NCBI RefSeq assembly: GCF_023913515.1
Contig: NZ_CP099391.1
Span: 3,534,001-3,598,000, forward strand
DNA from: Natronococcus sp. CG52
GTDB lineage: Archaea > Halobacteriota > Halobacteria > Halobacteriales > Natrialbaceae
DNA: 64,000 nucleotides
Direction of reading: 5' to 3'
Shown: positions 9,159 through 17,928 of the stretch, piece after piece
Numbering within the stretch: position 1 is the stretch's first letter
Layout: each line of letters starts with the position of its first letter
Translations under genes and position numbers: made by a program
The notes under the pieces: generated by a model
The model's input: only the letters and a program-made list of their open reading frames with translations
Databases searched by the model: none
Told to the model about the DNA's origin: nothing

Positions 9159-9299
9159 GAAACGGACAGTCAGAACCGGTCGACCGTGGTCAGCGGCGAA
9201 CGAGTCGAGAACTCGGAGACGCGGCGGGGTTGTGGACGATTGCCACGACGGTCCTCGAGAGCAGGATTAATCACGCCGTATCCGAAAGTCGTAGTGAGC

Positions 9300-9443
9300 A
9301 TGGGGGTAATCGAATCGCTGCGGGAACGGGCGTCCAGCACCACCACGCTGTACGAGTGTCGAAACTGTGGCGAGAAGTTCGCGGAGGGCGTAGACGAGTG
9401 CCCTTGTTGCGGTTCAGGGGAGATCGCACACTACGAACTGTAG
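9300..9443 (+). CDS. 47-residue zinc-ribbon protein
   Basis: A very small protein with two Cys pairs, CRNC at about residues 20-23 and CPCC at about 34-37, spaced as in a rubredoxin-like zinc ribbon. The ATG at 9300 is chosen because upstream in-frame sequence has no conserved character and a TATA-like ggattaatc lies near 9264-9272, about 30 bases before. Haloarchaeal genomes carry many such micro zinc-ribbon proteins, several needed for stress or growth responses; the role of this one is unknown. Confidence 0.75.
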   Translation: MGVIESLRERASSTTTLYECRNCGEKFAEGVDECPCCGSGEIAHYEL

Positions 9444-9557
9444 GCGCCCTGGCGGACGGGTGAGGGGGTGACAGCAGTCGTTGCGCGCCGTTTCGAGACG
9501 GATCACTCGTCGAACTCGGTGCGGTCGTGATCGCTCGAGGTGCGACCGGGTTCCGTC

Positions 9558-10511
9558 TCAGCGGTCCGTCCGCAGTCGCGTCTCGAGCACCGCCAGGTCT
9601 TCGTCCATCCGGACTCGAAGTTCGTCGCCGGCCAGCGGCATTCGAACCTCGAGGCGGTAGGGGTCGCGCTCGAGAACGCGCGTGTACTCGGGAGAGACAC
9701 ACCACGGGAGGGTCCAGTAGGGACGCTCGTCGAGCGAGACGCCCCGTTCGTCGTGGAAGGAGACGACCGCCGAGTGGTCGAGCAGTCGGAGTCCGGCGGC
9801 CGAGCAGAGGGCGTGGCCGCACTGGGCGCACTCGTGGTCGACGCGCACGTCGACGCCGAGACAGCACTCGCCCGTCTCGACGATCCGGGTCGCCATCCGC
9901 CCGTTACACTCCGGACAGACGCCGTCGGCCGCCAGACAGTGGAGGTGACGGACCCGCTGGTCGAAAGCGTCGGCGATCTCGTCGTGCGTCCGGTCGTTCA
10001 GTCCGCCCGGCGGGAACGCGTACTCGCCGTGGCACTGGCCGCAGTCGGCACAGTCGATCGCGAGCCGTTCGTCCTCGTAGACGGCCTCGAGCGAGCCGCC
10101 GCAGTCGAAACACTCCCCCTCGACCGGAAACGGCTCGAGCGTGGGGTGCTGGTTGAACGAGCCCGCGATCACCGACCGGACGACCTTCTCGCCGGCGTGT
10201 TTGAACGCGTAGCCGCCGTCGGACCGTCGGTCCGACGAGCCGCCGCTCGCGGAGACCGCCTCGCGCTGCGTGACGAAGTGACCGGTCAGCTTCTGGAGGT
10301 GGTAGTTGAACTGCGCCGAGTCGCGCATACCGACTTCGCGTCGCAGATCCGAAAACGAGACCGGTCGCTCGTCGGCCGCCCACAGCGCCTCGAGGATCGC
10401 GAGTCGGGTCTCGTTCCCGATCAGCGCGAACGCGTCGGCCGGTTCGAGACAGTCCGTACACTCGAGGACCGACTCGCGGTCGGACTCGTTCGAGACGGAT
10501 GAGTTGCTCAT
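9558..10511 (-). CDS. ArsR-type winged-helix regulator with zinc-binding C-terminal domain
   Basis: 317 residues from ATG 10511. The N-terminal part holds an ArsR-like winged helix (DAFALIGNETRLAILEAL near 25-45, then QFNYHLQKLTGHFV). The C-terminal 200 residues contain repeated CxxC pairs (CFDCGG, CADCGQC, CPECNG, CAQCGH) that probably form two zinc ribbons. This architecture recurs in haloarchaea as a transcription regulator of unknown signal. The longer start at 10526 adds five residues only. The next gene upstream is divergent, so the 135-base gap could hold operators for both. Confidence 0.8.
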   Translation of the reverse strand: MSNSSVSNESDRESVLECTDCLEPADAFALIGNETRLAILEALWAADERPVSFSDLRREVGMRDSAQFNYHLQKLTGHFVTQREAVSASGGSSDRRSDGGYAFKHAGEKVVRSVIAGSFNQHPTLEPFPVEGECFDCGGSLEAVYEDERLAIDCADCGQCHGEYAFPPGGLNDRTHDEIADAFDQRVRHLHCLAADGVCPECNGRMATRIVETGECCLGVDVRVDHECAQCGHALCSAAGLRLLDHSAVVSFHDERGVSLDERPYWTLPWCVSPEYTRVLERDPYRLEVRMPLAGDELRVRMDEDLAVLETRLRTDR

Positions 10512-10617
10512 GCGAGCGGCTACCACGCGCGTTCGCTAAAACGTTCGCTCGAGAGGATTTTTGTAATTCGTGCGATACGATCTGCGAGCGAGAGCGAACC
10601 GGCGGGATCGCAACCGC

Positions 10618-10623
10618 TTTATC
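10618..10623 (+). promoter_or_regulatory. TATA-like box of the secreted-protein gene
   Basis: tttatc centred 27 bases before ATG 10647, which supports that start over the upstream GTG at 10638. Confidence 0.5.
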
Positions 10624-10646
10624 GCGGTCACCGTTTCGTGGGATCG

Positions 10647-11192
10647 ATGACGGCAGCTTCGGGCTCGTCGGCGCGTCGACGGCTACTGCTCGGTTCGGGT
10701 TCGCTCGCGACGCTCTGTCTCGGCGACGACGGCTCGGACGAGAGCGAATCGGTGGACGAGGACGGACTCGACGGCGACACCGAGGAAGCGGACTTCGGCG
10801 ACGCCCTGGCGAACGAGTTCGACGAGGCCGATCACGAGGTGGACGTCTCCGAGCCCCCCGTCTACGACCGGGAGAGCAACGAGCCGATCGCGAACTCGCA
10901 CACCGGCCGCTGGCACTGCGAGACGGAAACCGGCGGGCTTCCGGCGATCGAACTCGAGACCGTCTTCACGAAAGACGGCGACGAACTGCCCCTCGGCGCC
11001 GACGAGACGTATCGGCTCGATGTGGTGGTCGCCGACGAGGCGGACGACGCCGTCGTGGATATCGATGCCGAACCGGCTCACGTCTCCCTTTCGGGCGAGG
11101 AAGCCGGCGAAACGGCCGTCCTCTTCCGGCTCCCCGAGGGCGGAAAGATCGTCCGGGAGGCACCGCTGAGCGACACCCTCGTCAAGGAGTGA
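10647..11192 (+). CDS. Secreted protein with atypical Tat/lipoprotein signal, unknown function
   Basis: 181 residues. The N-terminus has an [11 protein letters not shown] stretch resembling a twin-arginine signal followed by [10 protein letters not shown]; the Cys sits where haloarchaeal lipoproteins have their lipobox Cys, but the residues before it do not fit the usual L-A-G-C and the hydrophobic core is only about 12 residues. An acidic linker (about 25-60) precedes a beta-rich domain beginning near [16 protein letters not shown] and containing [11 protein letters not shown] and [17 protein letters not shown]. The protein is probably exported and anchored or extracellular. No enzymatic motif is seen. 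Confidence 0.6.
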   Translation: MTAASGSSARRRLLLGSGSLATLCLGDDGSDESESVDEDGLDGDTEEADFGDALANEFDEADHEVDVSEPPVYDRESNEPIANSHTGRWHCETETGGLPAIELETVFTKDGDELPLGADETYRLDVVVADEADDAVVDIDAEPAHVSLSGEEAGETAVLFRLPEGGKIVREAPLSDTLVKE

Positions 11193-11307
11193 ACCGCGTC
11201 TCGTCACCGCCTGCCGTCAGCGAGTATTCGTTTCCGTGATACGCCCCGAGAACAGTAGGTTTATCAGGCGCACGGCGGAACTTCTACCTAAGATTACTCA
11301 TCGTCTT

Positions 11308-12537
11308 ATGGAAGGAAATCGACAACCGGAGGTGAACATCGGACTCGTCGGCCACGTCGACCACGGCAAGACGACGCTGGTGCAGGCGCTCAGTGGCTCG
11401 TGGACGGACCAGCACAGCGAGGAGATGAAGCGCGGAATCTCCATTCGTCTCGGCTACGCGGACGCGACGTTCCGCCACTGTCCCGGCGTGGACGAACCCG
11501 AATGTTACACCGTTGAGGAGGAGTGTCCGGACGGCTCGGAAAGCGAGCCGCTGCGGACCGTCTCGTTCGTCGACGCCCCGGGTCACGAGACCCTGATGGC
11601 GACGATGCTCTCGGGCGCCTCGCTGATGGACGGCGCGGTGCTGGTCGTCAGCGCCAACGAACCCGTCCCCCAGCCCCAGACGGAAGAGCACCTGATGGCG
11701 CTCGATATCATCGGCATCGAGAACATCGTCATCGCTCAGAACAAGATCGACCTGGTCGATTCCGAGACCGCTCGAGACAACTACGAGCAGATCCAGGAGT
11801 TCGTCGAGGGAACGGTCGCGGAGGACGCTCCCGTCGTCCCGATCTCCGCGGGCCAGGAGGTCAACGTCGACCTGCTGATCCAGGCGATCCAGGAGGAGAT
11901 CCCGACGCCCGAGCAGGATCCCGACACCGACGCGCGGATGCACGTCGCCCGGAGTTTCGACATCAACAAGCCCGGGACGACCTACGAGAACCTCACCGGG
12001 GGCGTCCTCGGAGGGAGTCTCATCCGGGGCGAACTCGAACTCGACGACGAGATCGAGATTCGTCCCGGCCGCGAGGTCGAGGAGGGCGGCCAGACCGAGT
12101 ACGTTCCGATCCAGACGACGATCCGATCGCTCCAGGCCGGCGGCGAGAACGTCGACTCCGTCACGCCGGGTGGATTGCTCGGCGTCGGGACGGGGCTCGA
12201 CCCGTCGCTGACGAAGGGTGACGCGCTCGCCGGCCGGATCGCCGGCCCGCCGGGTTCGCTCCCGCCGACGTGGGAGGAGTTCACGATGAGCGTCGACCTG
12301 CTGGATCGCATCGTCGGCACCGACGCCGGCGACGTCGAGGAGATCAGTACCGGTGAGCCGCTGATGATGACCGTCGGCACGGCGACGACCGTCGGCGCAG
12401 TCACGAGCGCGCGAAGCGGCGAGTGCGAGGTCCGACTCAAACGTCCGGTCTCGGCCGAACCGGGCGCCAAGATCGCGATCAACCGTCGGATCGGCGCTCG
12501 CTGGCGACTGATCGGACTCGGAACGCTCCAGGAATAA
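11308..12537 (+). CDS. eif2g: Translation initiation factor aIF2, gamma subunit
   Basis: 409 residues, the normal archaeal length, starting at ATG 11308 ([12 protein letters not shown]); the extended frame from 11236 is rejected. G-protein motifs are G1 GHVDHGKT at 15-22, G3 DAPGH near 90 and G4 NKID near 146; Cys residues near 58, 66 and 74 form the zinc knuckle typical of eIF2 gamma. It binds GTP and initiator Met-tRNA as part of the aIF2 trimer on the small ribosomal subunit. It leads a conserved operon with a PIN protein, Rpo7, Spt4 and dephospho-CoA kinase. A TATA-like ggtttatc lies at 11258-11265. Confidence 0.97.
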   Translation: MEGNRQPEVNIGLVGHVDHGKTTLVQALSGSWTDQHSEEMKRGISIRLGYADATFRHCPGVDEPECYTVEEECPDGSESEPLRTVSFVDAPGHETLMATMLSGASLMDGAVLVVSANEPVPQPQTEEHLMALDIIGIENIVIAQNKIDLVDSETARDNYEQIQEFVEGTVAEDAPVVPISAGQEVNVDLLIQAIQEEIPTPEQDPDTDARMHVARSFDINKPGTTYENLTGGVLGGSLIRGELELDDEIEIRPGREVEEGGQTEYVPIQTTIRSLQAGGENVDSVTPGGLLGVGTGLDPSLTKGDALAGRIAGPPGSLPPTWEEFTMSVDLLDRIVGTDAGDVEEISTGEPLMMTVGTATTVGAVTSARSGECEVRLKRPVSAEPGAKIAINRRIGARWRLIGLGTLQE

Positions 12538-12553
12538 CACGACGACAGCGATC

Positions 12554-12940
12554 ATGAGTACCCCGGTCGCTCTCGATACGAGTGCGCTGATGATGCCGGT
12601 CGAACTCAACGTTCGGCTGTTCGACGAACTCGACAGGCTGCTCGGCGTCTACGAACCGACGACGCCACAGCCCGTCGTCGAGGAGCTTCGGCGGCTGTCG
12701 GAGAAGGGCGGCGCCGAGGGGACGGCGGCGAACGTCGGCCACGACTTGGCGACCGAACGCTGTCTCGTCGTCGACACGGAGGAATCGTACGCCGACGACG
12801 CGCTGGTCGAACTCGCCCGCGAGGGCGTCGTCGACTACGTCGTCACGAACGACCGCCCGCTGCGCGACCGGGTGCTCGAGACGAGCATACCGGTAATTGC
12901 ATTACGCGGGAGAAACAAGTTGGCAATCACTCAACCATAG
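12554..12940 (+). CDS. PIN-domain protein of the aIF2g/Rpo7 operon
   Basis: 128 residues. The fold signature is an N-terminal LDTSALMMPV with catalytic Asp 8, a central VEEL, and TNDRPLRDR near 96 with the last acidic cluster; these match a metal-dependent RNase PIN fold of the Fcf1/VapC9 type. Unlike toxins it has no antitoxin gene beside it; instead it sits in the fixed archaeal order aIF2 gamma - PIN - Rpo7, 16 bases after the factor gene and directly abutting the next ATG. A role in RNA processing or ribosome maturation is plausible by context only. Confidence 0.85.
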   Translation: MSTPVALDTSALMMPVELNVRLFDELDRLLGVYEPTTPQPVVEELRRLSEKGGAEGTAANVGHDLATERCLVVDTEESYADDALVELAREGVVDYVVTNDRPLRDRVLETSIPVIALRGRNKLAITQP

Positions 12941-13510
12941 ATGTACAAACGGGTCAGACTAAAGGATACGGTCGAAGTACCGCCGGAAGCGCTCGGCGAC
13001 GTCTCGCCGAAGCTCGTCAAGCAACTGCTGCAGGACAAACTCGAGGGACGCATGGACGAGGAGGTCGGCAGCATCGTCTCCGTCACCGAGGTCCACGACA
13101 TCGGTGACGGGGCGGTCCTCCCGAACCGTCCGGGTGTCTACTACGAGGCAGATTTCGACGCCGTCACGTTCGATCCGGAGATGCAGGAGGTCATCGACGG
13201 CACGATCGTCGAGGTCGTCGAGTTCGGTGCCTTCGTCGGAATCGGCCCCGTCGACGGGCTGCTCCACGTCTCGCAGATCAGCGACGAATACCTCGCCTTC
13301 GACGGCGAAAACCAGCAACTCGCCTCGAACGAGTCCAATCGGACCCTCGGCGTCGACGACGCCGTCCGGGCCCGCATCGTCACCAAGAGTATCGACGAAC
13401 GGAACCCGCGCGACTCGAAGATCGGCCTGACGGCCAAACAGCCGGGACTCGGCAAGCACGGCTGGCTCGAGGACGAACACGAGAAGCGCGAAGCCGCTAC
13501 GGGTGAATAA
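12941..13510 (+). CDS. rpo7: DNA-directed RNA polymerase subunit Rpo7 (E')
   Basis: 189 residues. The N-terminal RNP-like tip domain (MYKRVRLKDTVEVPP onward) is followed by an S1 RNA-binding domain from about residue 82 (GTIVEVVEFGAFVGIGPVDGLLHVSQ pattern, given here in part). With Rpo4 it forms the stalk of the archaeal polymerase and helps promoter opening and RNA exit. Its ATG directly follows the stop of the PIN gene, and Spt4 starts 2 bases after its stop, so the three are translated from one mRNA. Confidence 0.96.
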   Translation: MYKRVRLKDTVEVPPEALGDVSPKLVKQLLQDKLEGRMDEEVGSIVSVTEVHDIGDGAVLPNRPGVYYEADFDAVTFDPEMQEVIDGTIVEVVEFGAFVGIGPVDGLLHVSQISDEYLAFDGENQQLASNESNRTLGVDDAVRARIVTKSIDERNPRDSKIGLTAKQPGLGKHGWLEDEHEKREAATGE

Positions 13511-13512
13511 CC

Positions 13513-13710
13513 ATGGCCTCCGATCGCCTCGTCTGTCGCGAGTGTCACCGCGTCAACGAACCGACCGCCGACACCTGCGACTCCTGTAACTCCTCGTCGC
13601 TGACCGAGGACTGGGCCGGCTACGTCGTCATCGCCCACCCCGAGGACAGCGAGATCGCCACGGAGATGCAGGTCACAGAACCGGGTGCGTACGCGCTGAA
13701 GGTCCGGTAG
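13513..13710 (+). CDS. spt4: Transcription elongation factor Spt4 (RpoE'')
   Basis: 65 residues. Two Cys pairs, C8-x2-C11 and C22-x2-C25, form the zinc finger, followed by DWAGYVVIAHPEDSEIA, the Spt5-binding surface of Spt4. With Spt5 (not in this window) it makes the processivity clamp of RNA polymerase. Position immediately after rpo7 is the usual archaeal arrangement. Confidence 0.95.
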   Translation: MASDRLVCRECHRVNEPTADTCDSCNSSSLTEDWAGYVVIAHPEDSEIATEMQVTEPGAYALKVR

Positions 13711-13712
13711 AC

Positions 13713-14297
13713 GTGACTCGCGACGACGTTCGAGACGCCGAAATCGGAGACGACCAGCTACTGATTCTGCCCGACGAACTCCGTCACGAACTCAAGGAGC
13801 CGATGGGCCCGATCGAAACCGACGCCGAGCGGTTGCTCGAGACCGTCGAGGGACCGCTGATCGCCGTCGGCGACGTCGTTACCTACCACTTTCTGCAGGC
13901 GGGACGAGCGCCCGACGTCGCGCTCGTCGACGAGCGAACCAAACGGCAGACGGTCGAGGAGGAGATCCGCGAGACCGTCGCGAAGCGGGCCAACGTTGGG
14001 GTGACGAACCCGCCCGCGGAGCTCACGACCGACGTCGTCCGCACGCTCAAGGACGCACTCGAGCGCGACGAGCCGACGACGATCCTGGTCGACGGCGAGG
14101 AGGATCTTGTCGCGCTGCCGGCGATCGTCGTCGCGCCCGACGGCGCGAGCGTCGTCTACGGCCAGCCCGACGAGGGGATGGTCCACGTCGTCGTCGACGA
14201 GGAGGTGCGCGCGGAGGTCCGCGCGCTGCTCGAGCGCTTCGAGGGCGATCAGGACCGGTTCTGGGAGCTCCTCGAGGCGTCCGACGGCGACGAATAA
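13713..14297 (+). CDS. GTP-dependent dephospho-CoA kinase (DUF359)
   Basis: 194 residues with a GTG start at 13713, two bases after the spt4 stop. The core VGDVVTYHFLQAG (near 48-60) and ALVDERTKRQ (near 70) followed by NPPAELT and TILVDGEEDLVALP are signature blocks of the DUF359 family, shown in Thermococcus to phosphorylate dephospho-CoA with GTP, the last step of archaeal CoA synthesis. The enzyme is cytoplasmic. Its location at the end of the transcription/translation operon is conserved in euryarchaea. Confidence 0.9.
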   Translation: MTRDDVRDAEIGDDQLLILPDELRHELKEPMGPIETDAERLLETVEGPLIAVGDVVTYHFLQAGRAPDVALVDERTKRQTVEEEIRETVAKRANVGVTNPPAELTTDVVRTLKDALERDEPTTILVDGEEDLVALPAIVVAPDGASVVYGQPDEGMVHVVVDEEVRAEVRALLERFEGDQDRFWELLEASDGDE

Positions 14298-14410
14298 CGC
14301 GCACCGCGGTCCGGTCTTCGATCGCGGCCGGATCGACCGGGCGGGTCGTCCGGCCGACAGTCCCGCCTCGATACCAGTATCGTCCGGTCCTACGCTCTTT
14401 GGCGGCGAGA

Positions 14411-14420
14411 TCATATACGC
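14411..14420 (+). promoter_or_regulatory. TATA-like box of the DUF5828 gene
   Basis: tcatatacgc centred 26 bases before ATG 14441; supports leaderless expression and the ATG rather than the TTG six bases earlier. Confidence 0.5.
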
Positions 14421-14440
14421 GCTAGCGCCTATTCTTGTCA

Positions 14441-15157
14441 ATGGAAGAACAAATTTCCGGATTCAAGGAAGTCGGTGACTGGGGGACGATCGTCGAGCAC
14501 GGCGAGCGAATCACCGAGGCGCTCCGAGAGCTCGGCGTCCGGAGCGACGACGAGTATCGAGACCGGTTCGCCGGCGCGTTCGACGAGTGGGACGAGTGGC
14601 GCCCGAAAGCCCACGAGAGCTTCGAGCGAGACGTCAAGGAGAAGACCGCCGAAAAGGCGGTCGAGAACGGAAACGAGGACGAACGGGACGAAGCGAAACC
14701 GAGCGAAAACCTGCACGCTACCGGCGAGAAACTCTCGGAATCGTACGGCGCGCTCGAGGACCGCGACGTCGAAGAGGCGGTCGAGAACGGAACGGAGGCC
14801 CTCGACCACGCGGCTCGAGCGGTCGACTCCGCGAGCCGAAAGGCGTTACAAACCGTCGAGAAGGGCGTCTATCGGCACGTGATGACGCAGCTCGCACCGT
14901 GTTACTTCGACAACGAACTCGTCAGCGCGAACGTCGAGCGACCGCTGACCGAGGACGACGACGATCGGTTCAGCTTCGAGGTGAACGTCAACGACGATCA
15001 CCTCAAGGCGGACGTTTCGACCGTACTCTCGCGGTACGAGGACGAGATCGACCGCTGGCACGTCGACACCGAGAAGAACACCGCCCCCGTCGAAACGATC
15101 GAGGGCGTCGAGGTGCCGCCGGAACTCGACGACGAGTCGCGCCCGACGAAAACGTGA
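14441..15157 (+). CDS. DUF5828 haloarchaeal protein
   Basis: 238 residues, beginning MEEQISGFKEVGDWG, which matches the start of a family seen across haloarchaea. The middle (residues about 65-150) is highly charged and helical, with alternating Glu/Lys and Ala segments suggesting a coiled or bundled helix region; the C-terminal part contains RFSFEVNVNDDHLKADV and a final VEVPPELDD. No signal peptide or membrane segment, so cytoplasmic. Function unknown. Monocistronic with its own promoter. Confidence 0.75.
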   Translation: MEEQISGFKEVGDWGTIVEHGERITEALRELGVRSDDEYRDRFAGAFDEWDEWRPKAHESFERDVKEKTAEKAVENGNEDERDEAKPSENLHATGEKLSESYGALEDRDVEEAVENGTEALDHAARAVDSASRKALQTVEKGVYRHVMTQLAPCYFDNELVSANVERPLTEDDDDRFSFEVNVNDDHLKADVSTVLSRYEDEIDRWHVDTEKNTAPVETIEGVEVPPELDDESRPTKT

Positions 15158-15260
15158 ACCGTCGCCGTACCGCCGTCTCCCGGAGAACTGATTCGAACTC
15201 TCGTCTCCTTTCGGGCTCCCGTCGACCGGTACGCGCCGGCTGATCGACGCTACCGTTCGC

Positions 15261-15270
15261 AGTATATTTA
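15261..15270 (+). promoter_or_regulatory. TATA-like box of the geranylgeranyl reductase gene
   Basis: agtatattta centred 30 bases before ATG 15295, one of the best TATA matches in the window. Confidence 0.6.
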
Positions 15271-15294
15271 CCGAACCGCGCGAACCTGTGTGAT

Positions 15295-16386
15295 ATGTAC
15301 GACTTCGTCGTCGTCGGCGTCGGTCCCGCCGGCGCGCGGTTCTCCCGTCGGGCCGCCGAGAACGGCTACGACGTGCTCGCACTCGAGCAGGGAACCATCG
15401 GCACGCCGCTGGCCTGCTCGGGCCACGTCAGCACGGATATCTGGAGCTTTACCGGCGACGGCGCCCGCGACGAACTCTTTCAGAACGAGATCTACGGCGC
15501 GCGGTTTCACGTCGGCGGGCCCCGTAGCGACGCCTACCCCTTCTACAAGCGGGAGGTCGCCTCGAACGTCATCGACCGCGTCGGGCTGGACCGCCACCTC
15601 GCCGACCTCGCCCGCGGGGCCGGCGCCGACGTTCGCGAACGACACACCGTCACCGGCGTCACCGAACGCCGTGACCGCGTCGAGGTCGTCGCCAGCGGTC
15701 CCGACGGTCCCGTCACGCACGAGGCGAAGATGATCGCCGGCTGCGACGGGCCGCGATCCCGGGTTCGCGACGAACTCGGGCTGCCGGAGCCCGACGAACT
15801 CTTACACGGCGTCCTCGCGTTCTCCGAGGAGGAGGACCACCAGAACTTCGTCGACGTCCACCTTACGGCGCCGACGTTCTTCGCGTGGCGCATCCCCCGC
15901 GGCGACGCCGGCGTCGAGTACGGCCTCGCGGCCCCGCCGGGCGTCGAAGTGAACAAGCACTTCGAGGAACTGATCGACGGCTACGAGGTCGACGTCTCCC
16001 GCCGCTGTTCGGGGGCGATTCCGATCGGCCCCGCAGATCGCGTGACGAGCCGTCGCGGCTTTCTTCTCGGGGACGCGGCCGCTCAAACCAAGCCCTTCAC
16101 CGGCGGCGGCATCCTCTACGGGATGACCAGCGCCGACCACGCCGCCCGCGAGATCGACCCCGACCGGCCGACCAGCCTCGCGGCGTACGAACGCGCCTGG
16201 CGCGAGGACCTCGAGCGCGAACAGCAACTCGGCCACTACCTGCGACGAGCGTACTCCCTGCCCGAACCCGTTCAACGGATCGGCCTGAGTTCGGTGTCGG
16301 GAGAGATCGGCGTCCACATGGACCGGCCGACGTCGGTGATTTCGCCCGCCCACCTCAAGGCGATGCTCTCGCGGCTTCGTCCGTGA
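15295..16386 (+). CDS. Geranylgeranyl reductase-family FAD oxidoreductase
   Basis: 363 residues. The FAD-binding Rossmann motif VGVGPAGARFSRRAAE is at 6-21, and the second flavin site GDAAAQTKPFTGGG near 258-271 is diagnostic for the geranylgeranyl reductase group. Such enzymes saturate isoprenoid double bonds of archaeal membrane lipids or quinone side chains. Several paralogues exist in haloarchaea, so assignment to digeranylgeranylglycerophospholipid reduction is not certain. A MATE exporter gene follows 94 bases later on the same strand. Confidence 0.88.
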   Translation: MYDFVVVGVGPAGARFSRRAAENGYDVLALEQGTIGTPLACSGHVSTDIWSFTGDGARDELFQNEIYGARFHVGGPRSDAYPFYKREVASNVIDRVGLDRHLADLARGAGADVRERHTVTGVTERRDRVEVVASGPDGPVTHEAKMIAGCDGPRSRVRDELGLPEPDELLHGVLAFSEEEDHQNFVDVHLTAPTFFAWRIPRGDAGVEYGLAAPPGVEVNKHFEELIDGYEVDVSRRCSGAIPIGPADRVTSRRGFLLGDAAAQTKPFTGGGILYGMTSADHAAREIDPDRPTSLAAYERAWREDLEREQQLGHYLRRAYSLPEPVQRIGLSSVSGEIGVHMDRPTSVISPAHLKAMLSRLRP

Positions 16387-16480
16387 GAACCCCCTCGAGG
16401 CCGCACAGTCGCGCGGACCGCAGCGCGTTTCGTGAGCCCAGACGACAGACCGAAGGCGCGGTACGCGAAACGACCGGTAG

Positions 16481-17911
16481 ATGACGGATCGACTGACGAC
16501 AGCAGTGAGGGTCGTCGCGAGCGCGTTCGAGCGCGCGGGAATCATCGACGCCGAGCGGTTCCGCCCGACGATGGATCTCGCCTGGCCCCGGATCGTCACC
16601 GGATTCGCGATCATGTCAAAACAGACGGCCGACCTCGCGATGGTCGGGATCGCCGTCGGCACGGCGGGAACTGCGGGGCTCGCGTTCGCGCTGGCGTACT
16701 GGGAGGTCGTGACGATGCTGGGGCTGGGTCTGGCGGGCGGAACCGTCAGCCTCGTCTCGCAGAACTACGGCGGCGAGGAGACCGAGCGCGCGTCGCTCGT
16801 CGTCACCCAGAGCGTCCTGCTCGCGGTCGCGTTCGCGATCCCGCTCGTGATCGGCTTCGTCGCGTTCGCCGACCGGTTGATCGGCGTGTTCGGCGCCGGA
16901 TCGACGTCGCTCGAGCACGGGAGCACCTACCTCGTCTTCGTCGCGCCGGCCGTCCTCTTCGAGCTGCTCAATCTCATCGCCAGCCGAACGTACACGGGCG
17001 TCGGCGACACCTTCACCGAGATGATGGCCCGGGCCGGCGGCGCGGTCCTCAACGTCCTGCTCAGCGCGCTCCTCATCTTCGGGTTCGGGCTGGGCGTCGC
17101 CGGGGCGGCGATCGGCACGACCCTCTCGACCGGCTTCGTGACGCTCGTCCTGGCGTGGGGGATGGTCGGTCGGTCGTACGGACGGCTGGGCATGGAGCCG
17201 AGTCCGGTGCCGATCACCCGCGGGGGAACGCGGCTCGAGCCGACGGTGATCCGACAGTTGATCGAGATCTCGACTCCGGAGATCGGCCGACGGCTCGCTC
17301 AAGGGATCGTCGTCTTCCCGCTGCTGTGGATCGCCGCCTCGTTCGGACCGGTGATCGTCACGGCACTCGAGGTCGGTCGACGGGTCCGCAGTCTGATCAA
17401 CAGCGTCAACTGGGGGCTGTCGCTGGCCTCGAGTTCGCTCGTCGGACAACACCTCGGCGCGAACGAGGAAGCCGAAGCGAGCGCCTACGGTGCGGCGATC
17501 ATCCGGCTGTCGACCGTGCTCTACGCCGGTATCGCCGTCCTGGTCGTGGCGTTCGCCGAACCGATCGCGAGCCTGTTCGTGAGCGATTCCGCCGAGGTCG
17601 CCCGGGCCGCGCCGTTCGTCGCCGTCGGCGCCGTCAGCGCGATCGGCTTCGGTCTCGACGGGGCCGCGACCGGCGCGCTCCTGGGCGCCGGCGACACCCG
17701 CTGGCCGTTCGTCGCCGCGCTGGTCGGACGGTACGGGTTCGCGCTGCCGGCCGCCGCCCTGGGGCTCGTCACGCCGCTCGGGATCGGCGGTCTCTACCTC
17801 GCGCTTCTGCTCGAGACGTACGTCCCGGGCGGGATCAACTACTGGCTGTTCAGGCGGGGGCGCTGGAAGGTCGTGAGTCGGCGCTATCGACCCGACGCTG
17901 ACCCCGGCTGA
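16481..17911 (+). CDS. MATE-family efflux transporter
   Basis: 476 residues with about 12 membrane segments in two similar halves, as expected for MATE exporters; LGLAGGTVSLVSQNYGG (near 80) and the corresponding LASSSLVGQHLGANEE (near 310) are the paired half-site motifs. It probably extrudes cationic or neutral organic compounds in exchange for sodium or protons. Substrate unknown. The start at 16481 matches the usual N-terminus and lies 94 bases after the reductase. Confidence 0.9.
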   Translation: MTDRLTTAVRVVASAFERAGIIDAERFRPTMDLAWPRIVTGFAIMSKQTADLAMVGIAVGTAGTAGLAFALAYWEVVTMLGLGLAGGTVSLVSQNYGGEETERASLVVTQSVLLAVAFAIPLVIGFVAFADRLIGVFGAGSTSLEHGSTYLVFVAPAVLFELLNLIASRTYTGVGDTFTEMMARAGGAVLNVLLSALLIFGFGLGVAGAAIGTTLSTGFVTLVLAWGMVGRSYGRLGMEPSPVPITRGGTRLEPTVIRQLIEISTPEIGRRLAQGIVVFPLLWIAASFGPVIVTALEVGRRVRSLINSVNWGLSLASSSLVGQHLGANEEAEASAYGAAIIRLSTVLYAGIAVLVVAFAEPIASLFVSDSAEVARAAPFVAVGAVSAIGFGLDGAATGALLGAGDTRWPFVAALVGRYGFALPAAALGLVTPLGIGGLYLALLLETYVPGGINYWLFRRGRWKVVSRRYRPDADPG

Positions 17912-17928
17912 ATCCGTTCACGATCGGT

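Noticed and set aside
12554-12940. PIN protein as a VapC toxin
   Set aside because: No antitoxin gene precedes it and its place between aIF2 gamma and Rpo7 is a fixed archaeal order, so a housekeeping RNase role is favoured.
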